Source: Methanosarcinaceae archaeon
Lineage (GTDB): Archaea > Halobacteriota > Methanosarcinia > Methanosarcinales > Methanosarcinaceae
Reading direction: 5' to 3'
Assembly: GCA_013329415.1 (NCBI GenBank)
Contig: DUKH01000067.1
Location: 2,139 to 34,293, forward strand
Length of the DNA: 32,155 nt
Shown: positions 8,399 to 15,173 of the stretch, piece by piece
Position numbering within the stretch: the stretch's first letter is position 1
Layout: each line of letters starts with the position of its first letter
Translations under genes and position numbers: made by a program
Notes under the pieces: model-generated
Seen by the model: only the letters and a program-made list of their open reading frames with translations
Databases searched by the model: none
What the model was told of the DNA's origin: nothing

Positions 8399-8633
8399 AT
8401 GCTCCCCCCTTTAACTGGGCATTTGATGCATTCACCACACTGCCCTGGCGGTAAACCCCCCGCATCTCGGATTTTTCAAAGTGTGGGTTTATTGTGGATT
8501 CTGAAGCCGGGAATCTATCTGCCCGGTGTTTTACTCTAAAAATTATATTTTCTTCAAAATATCTATTGTTTTTTATATATATTCCACGGGATTAATTCTC
8601 CTGAACAATGATCTCTTTTCCACCTCCGATTCT

Positions 8634-8789
8634 ATGTCTAAAAGCAGTATTCTGACTGAGAAGGCCTGGAAAACTCTTTTGTATGAGCAAAAAGATTGGC
8701 TGAACACAGATTATCTAACCTCAAATCGGGCTAAAAAATTCAGAATAAAAAATGATGAGTTAATAATGGGTAAGCTAAAAAAGGTTTAA
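8634..8789 (+). CDS. Short ORF, possibly a gene remnant
   Basis: A TATA-like TTTTTATATATATTCC near 8567-8583 precedes a 51-residue frame starting ATG at 8634. The product is charged and helical (LTEKAWKTLLYEQKDWLNTD). The pattern resembles the extreme N-terminus of archaeal AAA-type ATPases that begin with an EQ-K/D-rich helix, but that is only an impression. There is no clear ribosome-binding site. The frame extends to 8526, but that part overlaps the promoter and looks non-coding. Either a tiny gene or a truncated remnant. Confidence 0.25.
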   Translation: MSKSSILTEKAWKTLLYEQKDWLNTDYLTSNRAKKFRIKNDELIMGKLKKV

Positions 8790-8826
8790 GATAACGGTTT
8801 TCCTGTTAATTGGTGAAAAATCGAAG

Positions 8827-8890
8827 CGTATTTCGGCATGAAACTTGGACGTATTTAGCATGAAATGTAGACGTATTTAGCGTGAAAAAA
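8827..8890. repeat. Three 22-bp direct repeats
   Basis: CGTATTTCGGCATGAAA, CGTATTTAGCATGAAA and CGTATTTAGCGTGAAA follow each other at a 22-23 base period, between the short ORF and the 3' end of tRNA-Trp. Function unknown. Confidence 0.8.
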
Positions 8891-8941
8891 AATATTTATT
8901 TTTTAAACAAGTAGTTCTTTTTTAACGTATAAAAATAAAGG

Positions 8942-9137
8942 TGGGGCTGGTGAGATTCGAACTCACGATCGACGGGTCTCTCCGAACAACTGCCTCAACA
9001 GTTTTAGTTCTATGAGCATCAATCAGTGCTCCAACGGCTCCTCATCGCCCTTCCCCGTCGGGAAGAACTCGGTAGACCCGTTGTTCATCATTTTATCCGC
9101 TGGAGCCCGTCGCCATACCGGGCTAGGCCACAGCCCC
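8942..9137 (-). tRNA. tRNA-Trp (CCA anticodon), intron-containing
   Basis: Exon 1 runs from 9137 to 9100: acceptor GGGGCTG, D arm GCC...GGC, anticodon 5' strand ACGGG, loop CTCCAG. Exon 2 runs from 8977 to 8942: A38, anticodon 3' strand CCCGT, T arm GTGAG TTCGAAT CTCAC, acceptor CAGCCCC, discriminator A. Anticodon CCA gives tryptophan. The 122-base intron sits at the canonical 37/38 position. CCA is not encoded (ACC then T). A TATA box lies upstream at 9171-9181 on this strand. Confidence 0.95.
8978..9099 (-). ncRNA. tRNA-Trp intron carrying a box C/D 2'-O-methylation guide
   Basis: Within the intron I read box C ATGATGA (9085-9091), a guide ACGGGTCT (9074-9081), a D'-like CCGA (9069-9072), C' CGATGA (9042-9047), a guide TGGAG (9029-9033) and box D CTGA (9023-9026). 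By the rule that the fifth nucleotide upstream of D/D' marks the target, the D guide pairs with positions 32-36 and marks C34. The D' guide pairs with A36-T43 across the spliced junction and marks C39. This matches the intron guide known from Haloferax tRNA-Trp (positions 34 and 39), except that nucleotide 39 is C here. D' departs from CTGA by one base. Confidence 0.75.
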
Positions 9138-9170
9138 TTATAAGGGTAAGCGTATGAACATCTACTTTCT

Positions 9171-9181
9171 ATTTTATATAG
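9171..9181 (-). promoter_or_regulatory. TATA box of tRNA-Trp
   Basis: On the minus strand the sequence reads CTATATAAAAT, about 35-45 bases ahead of the tRNA 5' end at 9137. Confidence 0.65.
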
Positions 9182-9496
9182 TTGTCGGCATGAGGGGCCC
9201 GGGTCATGGATTTTTTGGGGCTTACTGTTCCATAAAGTTTATCTCACTTTGGGGGTGAGAACTTTTCTGGGTTTCTGGAGCTGTGTTTCGGGAAATATTC
9301 ACAAAATCTGTGGTTCCCAACCGGAAAGGTAGAATAATCCGAATTTTGGTATACCCGAGTGTCTGGTGAACCTTTAAGGCCGGGCCGGAACTCTTTGTAT
9401 GGAAGTGTCCAGGGCCTGAACCCTCAAAGCTGAACCTTGAGGATCTTCAAACCTGAACCTTAAGCTGGGCTTTTAAGCCTGAACTCTGCAGGGAAT
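9182..9496. other. Gene-free stretch with CTGAACC repeats
   Basis: No open frame longer than about 22 codons with coding character is apparent. From about 9415 to 9490 there are repeated CTGAACC motifs and small inverted repeats such as CCTCAA...TTGAGG. Nothing else is recognised. Confidence 0.5.
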
Positions 9497-9652
9497 TCAA
9501 GCCAGGTAATTGTAATAAATCCATACCAGGATTGCCAGAATCGCAATTGTAAAAGAGATGTATCCCAGCAGACGAATTATGAAATCATATACGGTTATCT
9601 TACCCGTACCTTTACGGTCGAAGTACTTCGCTATTTTTCTATTTAATCTCAA
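9497..9652 (-). CDS. Small membrane protein with an EF-hand-like loop
   Basis: A 51-residue frame from a TTG at 9652, with GGAGG eleven bases upstream. The N-terminal half is basic and contains FDRKGTGKITVYDF, a degenerate EF-hand-like loop (Asp at position 1, Gly at 6, Ile at 8, Asp at 12, but Lys at 3). The C-terminal half is a single hydrophobic helix (YISFTIAILAILVWIYYNYL). Such an arrangement suggests a peptide held in the membrane with its charged head in the cytoplasm. Coding is supported by clean helix periodicity and the ribosome-binding site; the rare start and 11-base spacing weaken it. Function unknown. Confidence 0.45.
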   Translation of the reverse strand: MRLNRKIAKYFDRKGTGKITVYDFIIRLLGYISFTIAILAILVWIYYNYLA

Positions 9653-9712
9653 TGCTGTTGGAGCCTCCGATTCTATTTTTTCCTCTTATATTGGGAGTTT
9701 TTGCACTTAAAG

Positions 9713-9850
9713 ATGTTTATGACACCTGAAGAAGAAAGGCCCTCAAAGGCTGATCCCAAATCTGTAATGTCTGCCGAAAAAGTTGTATTGAATGACCCGG
9801 GACCAGCTCAGCAAAACGAAAACACTTCTGCGTCAAAACTCCATAAATAA
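9713..9850 (+). CDS. Small hydrophilic ORF, possibly leaderless
   Basis: A 45-residue frame, ATG at 9713 or at 9719. The product is polar and low-complexity, rich in Glu, Pro, Ser, Lys and Asn, with no predicted fold. A TATA-like CTTATATT at 9685-9692 lies about 25 bases before the first ATG, which would fit a leaderless transcript. It diverges from the small membrane protein gene at 9652. The evidence is weak, since a frame this short can occur by chance. Confidence 0.3.
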   Translation: MFMTPEEERPSKADPKSVMSAEKVVLNDPGPAQQNENTSASKLHK

Positions 9851-10182
9851 ATATGGCAAATTTTATACGCTATGAAATGTATGTACTGGATGTACCACAT
9901 TAAAACGAAGGTCTCAAAACTTTATTCGGGTCCTATATATGTATCGTAAAAACGGAACAAAGGGACATTAGGGATAAGTAGATATTTTCACTCAATTGCT
10001 GCGATTACATGCTCATGGTTCACTACATAGGGTTAGAAGTAGAATCAGGGCCTTTTGACGTTTCTGAGACCTATTTTGCTTTTTTTTCATCCATTCGGGA
10101 ACAATTTCCACTAAAAAGGAATTGAAAAATAACAATCCACCATGTAATTTTTTTCAGACAATTACTAATTTTTTTTAGATTG
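9851..10182. other. AT-rich stretch without recognised genes
   Basis: No convincing reading frame on either strand and no RNA gene recognised. Base composition is AT-rich, with several T runs near 10080 and 10147-10176. Confidence 0.5.
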
Positions 10183-10192
10183 TTTTATATAG
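10183..10192 (+). promoter_or_regulatory. TATA box of the small transcript at 10.2 kb
   Basis: TTTTATATAG, a strong archaeal TATA match, would start transcription near 10215. Confidence 0.6.
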
Positions 10193-10211
10193 TATTACTT
10201 CAATTGCTTTT

Positions 10212-10228
10212 TGGCTGATATTCAGCCA
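10212..10228 (+). promoter_or_regulatory. Perfect 7-bp hairpin at the predicted transcript start
   Basis: TGGCTGA, TAT, TCAGCCA forms a perfect seven-pair stem with a three-base loop, at the 5' end expected from the upstream TATA box. It could be an operator palindrome or a 5' stem in the RNA. Confidence 0.5.
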
Positions 10229-10257
10229 CTAACCCAAATAAAAAACGAGGGGATTAA

Positions 10258-10377
10258 TTGGGTATGATTCTTGCAATTGGCTATCTCGTGGTCATCGTGT
10301 GGTGCTTTAGACTGCTTGATGAAGCCAGTTGCAGTATCGCAGCAATCGCCGGCAACATCGCTTCACCGTATCAGTAA
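10258..10377 (+). CDS. Small membrane protein (37-39 residues)
   Basis: TTG at 10258 lies six bases after GAGGGG; the ATG two codons later, at 10264, is the alternative start and is twelve bases from that site. The product begins with a hydrophobic stretch (MILAIGYLVVIVWCFRLL), has two cysteines, and ends in a small-residue segment (SIAAIAGNIASPYQ). Composition is clearly richer in G+C than the surrounding DNA. A TATA box, a 5' hairpin, a ribosome-binding site and a strong 3' hairpin frame it as a transcript of about 220 bases, so it may be a small-protein mRNA or a dual-function small RNA. I do not recognise the family. Confidence 0.5.
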   Translation: MGMILAIGYLVVIVWCFRLLDEASCSIAAIAGNIASPYQ

Positions 10378-10400
10378 TTGAAGTAGTGTACCGTGCGATA

Positions 10401-10430
10401 CTGGAGGGAGAGCCCCCTCTCTTCCTCCAG
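10401..10430 (+). terminator. Strong terminator-like hairpin
   Basis: CTGGAGG then GAGAG, loop CCCC, then CTCTC, a TT bulge and CCTCCAG: twelve base pairs with one bulge, followed by ACAACATTTTC. It ends the small transcript that begins near 10215. Confidence 0.65.
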
Positions 10431-10465
10431 ACAACATTTTCACCTCTTCATGCATATTTCACATT

Positions 10466-10774
10466 TTAAAAGGAGAATTGAAACATCGACTTAAAAATGA
10501 AATACAGATTATTAAGGCAGAGAAAAATTCCAGCTGAAGTAGGAATTGCCGTATATACTTTTCTTAATAATGGTGAAGAAGTTTTGTAAAGATAGACAAA
10601 CACGGGCAGGATTGACATCTTTACTAACAGGAACAAACCCGGCTTTGCCACTATATCATACAGGATGGGATTTCTTTCAACATATCCAAATTCAATGGCA
10701 ATTAATGTAGTTACGAAGTCACCTATAACAAAAAACGTAACGACTGGCAGAGAATATGTGATAAATTTCTTCAT
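10466..10774 (-). CDS. DUF5658-like small membrane protein
   Basis: The 102-residue protein has three or four hydrophobic helices. The N-terminal segment GDFVTTLIAIEFGYVERNP matches the signature of DUF5658-type proteins: a helix with an acidic residue and double threonine, then an E-x-NP motif. The family's function is not known to me. The ATG at 10774 has a modest GAGA upstream, and a TATA-like ACTATATATT lies at about 10802-10811 on the opposite strand sense. It converges on the terminator hairpin of the small transcript. Several neighbouring short frames also encode membrane peptides. Confidence 0.7.
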   Translation of the reverse strand: MKKFITYSLPVVTFFVIGDFVTTLIAIEFGYVERNPILYDIVAKPGLFLLVKMSILPVFVYLYKTSSPLLRKVYTAIPTSAGIFLCLNNLYFIFKSMFQFSF

Positions 10775-10974
10775 ATTTCTCGAAAAATAAACATTTCTAA
10801 TACTATATATTCATTTTTAAAAATATCAATATTGTTTTTTTATTTTTATAACGTTTTATATTTTTGAAGCTTCTTATCTGTTGGGGATTAGAATAGATCA
10901 GTAAGGGTCCGCAGGGGTCGGAAAAAGAGCCTCATAAAAAACTTTAATTTATATGTTTAACATATTGAATCAAG

Positions 10975-11142
10975 ATGAATGTAATGATAGGAGTCTTCAT
11001 ATTTATAATAACATTTGCAACAGCAATTGTATATTTCTCAAAAACAAAAAATTTGACATTCTCGACATTTCGCGATTCAATTTTTATAGCATTATTATTT
11101 GGAGTAATAGCTGCAAGTAGGCAAGAAATACGCGGGTACTAA
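10975..11142 (+). CDS. Small two-helix membrane protein
   Basis: A 55-residue frame with two hydrophobic helices (MIGVFIFIITFATAIVYF and DSIFIALLFGVIAA) separated by a polar, threonine-rich turn with basic residues. A TATA-like AATTTATATG at 10946-10955 ends about 20 bases before the ATG, so the message is probably leaderless; there is no ribosome-binding site. The next small membrane gene starts 41 bases downstream. No family recognised. Two clean helices in such a short frame favour a real gene, but AT-rich DNA can encode hydrophobic peptides by chance. Confidence 0.45.
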   Translation: MNVMIGVFIFIITFATAIVYFSKTKNLTFSTFRDSIFIALLFGVIAASRQEIRGY

Positions 11143-11183
11143 AAATAAGCTACATTTTAGGCTAAAACATTGCTAGTCAGGAA

Positions 11184-11354
11184 ATGTTAAATATGGAGAA
11201 AGTTTCAAAGAAATACCTATTTTTACAGTTCATTACAGCCTTTATAACATGCACATTCTTAGGGTACCTGTTTCACGATGTAATGAATGGAATAATCACT
11301 GGAATTGGCGTTGGAATTGGGTTAATTATAGTATCTGCAATGCAGAACTCCTAA
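11184..11354 (+). CDS. Small two-helix membrane protein, second of a pair
   Basis: A 56-residue frame with start at ATG 11184 or ATG 11193; CAGGAA immediately ahead of the first could serve the second. A basic head (EKVSKKY) precedes helix one (LFLQFITAFITCTFLGYLF), then a HDVMNG turn and a glycine-rich helix two (IITGIGVGIGLIIVSAM). Topology is much like the preceding 55-residue protein, and both are probably on one transcript. No family recognised. The glycine-spaced second helix suggests helix packing or oligomerisation. Confidence 0.45.
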   Translation: MLNMEKVSKKYLFLQFITAFITCTFLGYLFHDVMNGIITGIGVGIGLIIVSAMQNS

Positions 11355-11490
11355 ATTCATTACTTTGTTAAAAATCCGTTGTATCCGGGGTTGTAAACAT
11401 GTAGATACTGGGTAGCTGAATGAGGTAATAATAACTAAATATTTTTGGGGCTTTGTCTTAAAAATAATTTGGACACTAAAGGTGTTTTTA

Positions 11491-12347
11491 ATGACCAAAT
11501 CAGAAACGACTCCTACAGCACAAGTTTTTATGGATATTTTTGATGTTTTTGATGCGAATATTGTACGAATTAATGATTAGGACTTACGCAGTTGAACAAA
11601 AAACCAGTGTCATGAGACACCAAACTGTCTAAATCACAATATTTTTGATAACGCCTTATGCACTTGTTTTCACATTTCAAGTGCGTAACTCCTAAATGAT
11701 GTTGTTAATAATGATTTTTGTGATGCAGCAATAATTATGACAGTCAGTGCGCTAGAGGTTTTTTTCACTGACTTACTCAAAGAATACAAAAATTTCTGGT
11801 TCACTTCGTAGGCCGGAGGTAATATAACTGCGGTAACTCGGGAAAAAAGACTTGAAATTAAAAAAAAATACGTTCATTTTTAATTTCAATTAGGGCATAT
11901 GATGATTTTTTGAAGAATTACTATGTATATCAGGATCAAACAGATCCAGATATTGATAGTATTTATGAAACACTTTTCTTCGGAAATGGCAGAAGTAAAT
12001 TAAATTTTCAAAACTTGAAGGAAGATTATGGTGTAAGGAAAGCATATAATTTGTTTTTTAATGTTGACCTGATGAAAATGCTTGATCCTAATGAAAATGA
12101 ATCTTCTAATAAATGGAATGACTTGAATCTTTTATTTAAAGAAAGACACGATATAGTACACAAAGGAAAAGGCACTTCTTTTTCACAAGATAAAATCAAA
12201 GAAATATTGAAATCCCTAATATACATGAGGGATCGGTTGGCTGAAATAGTGATTCCTCGTTATCCATACCCTGATAGCTGTCTAACGCAAACACCTGCCT
12301 CGCATGAATTTAGAGACTCTTATCCTGCTAAAAAATTACTTACTTGA
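11491..12347 (+). pseudogene. HEPN-type protein gene disrupted by a MITE-like insertion
   Basis: Three pieces read together as one protein. Piece one (11491-11577) encodes MTKSETTPTAQVF to RIND. After the inserted element, piece two continues in the same frame (VVNNDFCDAAIIMTVSALEV then FFTDLLKEY), ending at a TAG at 11809. A shift within an A run near 11861-11869 leads to piece three, open to 12347, which holds KWNDLNLLFKERHDIVHKG. The SALEVFF helix and the RHDIVH (R-x4-H) motif are typical of HEPN RNases of the MAE_28990/RiboL-PSP kind, often toxins. Piece three is open from a TTG at 11910 and could still be expressed alone. The HEPN subtype is uncertain. Confidence 0.65.
11578..11694. mobile_element. 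117-bp MITE-like element with 19-bp inverted ends
   Basis: The left end TAGGACTTACGCAGTTGAA (11578-11596) and the reverse complement of the right end, TAGGAGTTACGCACTTGAA (11676-11694), match at 17 of 19 positions. The element is flanked by a direct 6-bp AATGAT at 11572-11577 and 11695-11700, the expected target-site duplication. It has no coding capacity. Removing element and one duplicate restores the HEPN reading frame exactly. The parent insertion sequence is not in this window. Confidence 0.8.
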
Positions 12348-12807
12348 ATTTTTGTCGTGAACTTTGTTGCCTGTAAACAACTGCCAGGAATTCATTTTCC
12401 AGTAGACTTGCCCCATAGCCTGCAGGAGCGCTAGAATTCTTGTAATCAAAAAAAGGTTCAGTTAATTTAAGGCCTGAAGCCCCATGTTCTACCCTTCATT
12501 TTTTTGACTAATTTTTCCTTCGTCTGCAAGTTTTAGTTATCTATTCCTTGCAAATATTGGATTGAATCCTACCGTTTCAGAAACTTAAGAAGCCGTACAA
12601 GTGGTCTCTTCCATACATTCCGTGACCGCCTTCAAAAAATATTCATCCATAAATTCTTTTGAAAATCGAGAGTCGTTTTCAGTCCTTTGGGAGTGACCCC
12701 ACATTGTAATAAGGATTGAAGGGAACCCTGTATAAAATTTAGATTAGGATATCCTTATAACTCAATGACCCCAAAAAAAGAAGTAAGGCTTTGTACTGAT
12801 AGCTTTA
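12348..12807. other. Non-coding stretch with one possible remnant ORF
   Basis: Mostly unrecognised sequence. On the minus strand, 12585-12704 encodes 39 residues (MWGHSQRTENDSRFSKEFMD, then EYFLKAVTECMEETTCTAS), and the frame stays open about 13 codons upstream (SKFYTGFPSILIT). It looks protein-like and may be the tail of a decayed gene, but I cannot assign it. Confidence 0.3.
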
Positions 12808-12891
12808 CGCCCAGGGCAGGATTTGAACCTGCGCTCTCCCAAAGAAGAAACGGTTTTCGAGACCGTCGCCCTACCGCTAGACTACCTGGGC
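12808..12891 (-). tRNA. tRNA-Ser (CGA anticodon)
   Basis: Acceptor GCCCAGG/CCTGGGC, anticodon stem ACGGT/ACCGT with loop CTCGAAA (anticodon CGA), a long variable arm (TTCTTCTTTGGGAGAGC region) typical of class II tRNAs, and T arm GCAGG TTCAAAT CCTGC with discriminator G. No intron, no encoded CCA. A TATA box (GGTATATAAGAG on this strand, about 12925-12936) lies upstream. Confidence 0.95.
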
Positions 12892-12958
12892 AATTTGAAG
12901 CGAATTTAGTGAATATACTTCCTCTCTTATATACCTTATTCTAAACCGGCTCAGTCGC

Positions 12959-14335
12959 TTAAAAATCAAAAAGTGATCTCTGACCTGCAGGCTTTTCTGC
13001 GTTTTCTCCCTTTTTTTCCTCATCCTCTTTTTCCGGTTCTCCGGGGGTAAGGTCGAAGAGGGATGCCTGCTTTGGGTCTTTATCGTTGTCGGTTTTTTCT
13101 TTTTTACCTGTCTTCCGGGATTCCAGGCCGCCCTTTTCGCTTCTTTTTTTAGGCTCCGGTTTTTCTGGTTTCAGGTGGTCGGGAAGCTCCAGCCAGCCGT
13201 ATTGCCCGCCTCCGCCGGGATGGATGGTTACGTCGCCGTTCCTGAATGCCAGGACTGCGTTTACTATCCGCCTGTCCACAATTGCAAGGGCCTCAGGTTC
13301 CGCGTAGATAAGGGCTTCAACTTCGTTTCCGAAGCGTTCTACCAGGGTATTCCAGGCTGTCTTTACCCCTTTGGTCTGGATGCTTGCATGGCCAAGGGCC
13401 ATCTGAATTATTTCCGCCAGGGGGATCAGGTGGAGGTAAGGCGGGCGGTGGTCGGGGGGCCTGGGCTCGTCGAGATCAGCCAGTTCGTTTACCCGGTCGA
13501 ACACTCCCTTCTTTATCGTTCCCCTGCATTCGGGGCAGCGCCAGGAATGCGCCTCTGCTTCGGGAATGGTATACTGGGTGAAGCATTTGATGCAGGCGGA
13601 CTGGTTGTACTTCCCTTCCTGGGGGAAAAGCCCTACGTTCAGGGTGGCTCCGTAGCCCTCTTCTCTGAGGATGGCTTTTTTCAGGCCGTCGAAGGTGATT
13701 TCCGGGACTTCGAACTGGGTAAATTCCCGGGCAAGCTTGTTGGTCCAGGGCGAATGGGCGTCCGAGTTTGAGAGGAAGGTCAGCCTGTGCAGTTTGGAAA
13801 TTCGGTCTGCGTAGTCGCTGTCTGCGCTCAGGCCGAGTTCAAGGAAAGAAATGTAATCGGTCATGTCCCCGTAGCAGCTTTCAAGGGTGTCGTGGTAGGC
13901 GTAGAGGGCTGTCCAGGGGGTAAAAGCATGACAGGGTCCTACCAGGGCTCCCAGTTCCTTTGCGATTTCGGCAATTTCCTGGCCCCCCAGTTTGACTGTG
14001 GGACGGCCGTCGACTGCCAGGTCTCCGAAGGGAGCCATTGCTTCCGCAAGCTCTTCTGCTTTTGAAATCGAAGGTAAAATTAGAAGGTGGTGGACTCGCC
14101 TGTTGTCCTCTATTTCGGTTGTTGGAACAAAAAAAGTGTTTTCGATCCGGATTTCTTCGTCGGAAATAGCTGCTTTCTTTATCTCGTTCAGCCATTTCGG
14201 GTGGATGCAGTCTCCTGTGCCTATCAGTTCCATTCCTTTTTTTGCGGCTTCCCGGGCGATGGTAGGAAGTTCCATCTTCTCGGAGCAGGCCATGGAGTAT
14301 CTGGAATGGAGGTGGAGGTCTGCATTGACTTTCAT
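12959..14335 (-). CDS. endoQ: Endonuclease Q-type PHP-domain DNA repair nuclease with PCNA-binding motifs
   Basis: A PHP phosphoesterase domain shows the metal-binding histidines H8/H10 (DLHLHSRYS), H136 (GPCHAF) and the SNSDAHS segment (D192, H194). A four-cysteine zinc ribbon follows (C248-x2-C251, C267-x2-C270), then a helical region ending in a helix-hairpin-like stretch and HPGGGGQYG. This order matches archaeal EndoQ, which nicks DNA 5' of deaminated bases and abasic sites. A long charged linker carries QASLFDL (423-429), and the protein ends exactly with QRSLFDF (452-458); both resemble the archaeal PCNA-interacting motif Q-x-x-L-x-x-F. It starts 58 bases after the PAC2-family gene and is probably last in that operon. 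Start ATG 14335 has AAAGG upstream. Confidence 0.85.
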   Translation of the reverse strand: MKVNADLHLHSRYSMACSEKMELPTIAREAAKKGMELIGTGDCIHPKWLNEIKKAAISDEEIRIENTFFVPTTEIEDNRRVHHLLILPSISKAEELAEAMAPFGDLAVDGRPTVKLGGQEIAEIAKELGALVGPCHAFTPWTALYAYHDTLESCYGDMTDYISFLELGLSADSDYADRISKLHRLTFLSNSDAHSPWTNKLAREFTQFEVPEITFDGLKKAILREEGYGATLNVGLFPQEGKYNQSACIKCFTQYTIPEAEAHSWRCPECRGTIKKGVFDRVNELADLDEPRPPDHRPPYLHLIPLAEIIQMALGHASIQTKGVKTAWNTLVERFGNEVEALIYAEPEALAIVDRRIVNAVLAFRNGDVTIHPGGGGQYGWLELPDHLKPEKPEPKKRSEKGGLESRKTGKKEKTDNDKDPKQASLFDLTPGEPEKEDEEKKGENAEKPAGQRSLFDF

Positions 14336-14393
14336 TTCCGGACCTTTCCTGCAACTTTTTAGGCTGATCTGGCTTTATTAGCCTTATTTTTAC

Positions 14394-15164
14394 TCAGCCT
14401 ATGTAACGCAGGTCTTCTTCCGGAGGCTTCACTTCCGGGAATTTCTGCTGCTCTTCTTTTTCCTTGAGCTTTTCGACGATAATCTCCATCTCTTCTGCCT
14501 TTTTCTCAAGGTTTTCCATGTTTACCTCAATATTGAGGATTTTGCAGAGTAACTTCAAAAGGGATTGGGCACTTTTCGGGTCCATCAGGTACCCTGAAGT
14601 CATACCCATGAAGCAGGCAGCGTCAATATTTCGAAGCCGGCTGAAGGCAACCATCAGGCCTGATGCTCCCACGATACCTCCGCTTGGTTCGGATTCTCTG
14701 AACTCGACGCCGTAGCCCTTGAGTTCTTCAATCAGCTCCGGGGTGCTAGTAACTCCGAGGATCGTTTCATCATATGCCAGCTTGCCTGTAGGATAGCCTC
14801 CAAGCGTGTAGACCCTACCTACCCCGAGTTCTTCCGCAAGGTCCAGGTAAAGGGTACAGAGCTCATAATGGCCCTGAGAAGTCGTGCTCTGGTGGTCTCC
14901 CACAAGGAAAAGAACATCGGTTTCGTTTGCTCTCCCGAGGTAAATTGAGTTGCTTACGGGGCGGACGGTCGAGTCACTGTTTACCAGCACCTGGGGTGGA
15001 AAATGAGGGGAGTAGACTTCCATAACCTTTTCGGCTTTCAGTTCGTCTATCAGGTGTTCGGCTACTAGTTTGCCTACAAGCCCTACCCCCGGAAGCCCGA
15101 CTACCATAAGAGGATTTTCAAGCTCAAATTCTTCTTTCAGGCGGATAAGTGTACTTTTCTGCAT
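14394..15164 (-). CDS. PAC2-family proteasome assembly chaperone-like protein
   Basis: A 256-residue member of the archaeal PAC2 family (PbaB/COG2047-like). The N-terminal LMVVGLPGVGLVGKLVAEHL and the later VYTLGGYPTGK and FMGMTSGYLMDPKSAQSLL segments are the family's conserved glycine-rich turns. Homologs help assemble proteasome alpha rings, though for many archaeal members direct evidence is lacking. The C-terminal 45 residues form a lysine/glutamate-rich probable coiled coil (EEMEIIVEKLKEKEEQQK). The gene begins 9 bases after nop10 and follows the conserved archaeal order eIF2-alpha, nop10, PAC2. Start ATG 15164 follows GGGATAATT closely. Confidence 0.85.
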   Translation of the reverse strand: MQKSTLIRLKEEFELENPLMVVGLPGVGLVGKLVAEHLIDELKAEKVMEVYSPHFPPQVLVNSDSTVRPVSNSIYLGRANETDVLFLVGDHQSTTSQGHYELCTLYLDLAEELGVGRVYTLGGYPTGKLAYDETILGVTSTPELIEELKGYGVEFRESEPSGGIVGASGLMVAFSRLRNIDAACFMGMTSGYLMDPKSAQSLLKLLCKILNIEVNMENLEKKAEEMEIIVEKLKEKEEQQKFPEVKPPEEDLRYIG

Positions 15165-15173
15165 AATTATCCC

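Noticed and set aside
8526-8633. N-terminal extension of the short ORF at 8.6 kb
   Set aside because: It contains the likely TATA box and reads as an AT-rich, Phe/Tyr/Ile-rich chance translation.
13175-13771. Plus-strand frame of 198 codons
   Set aside because: Antisense to the EndoQ-type gene, whose metal-binding and zinc-ribbon motifs are intact.
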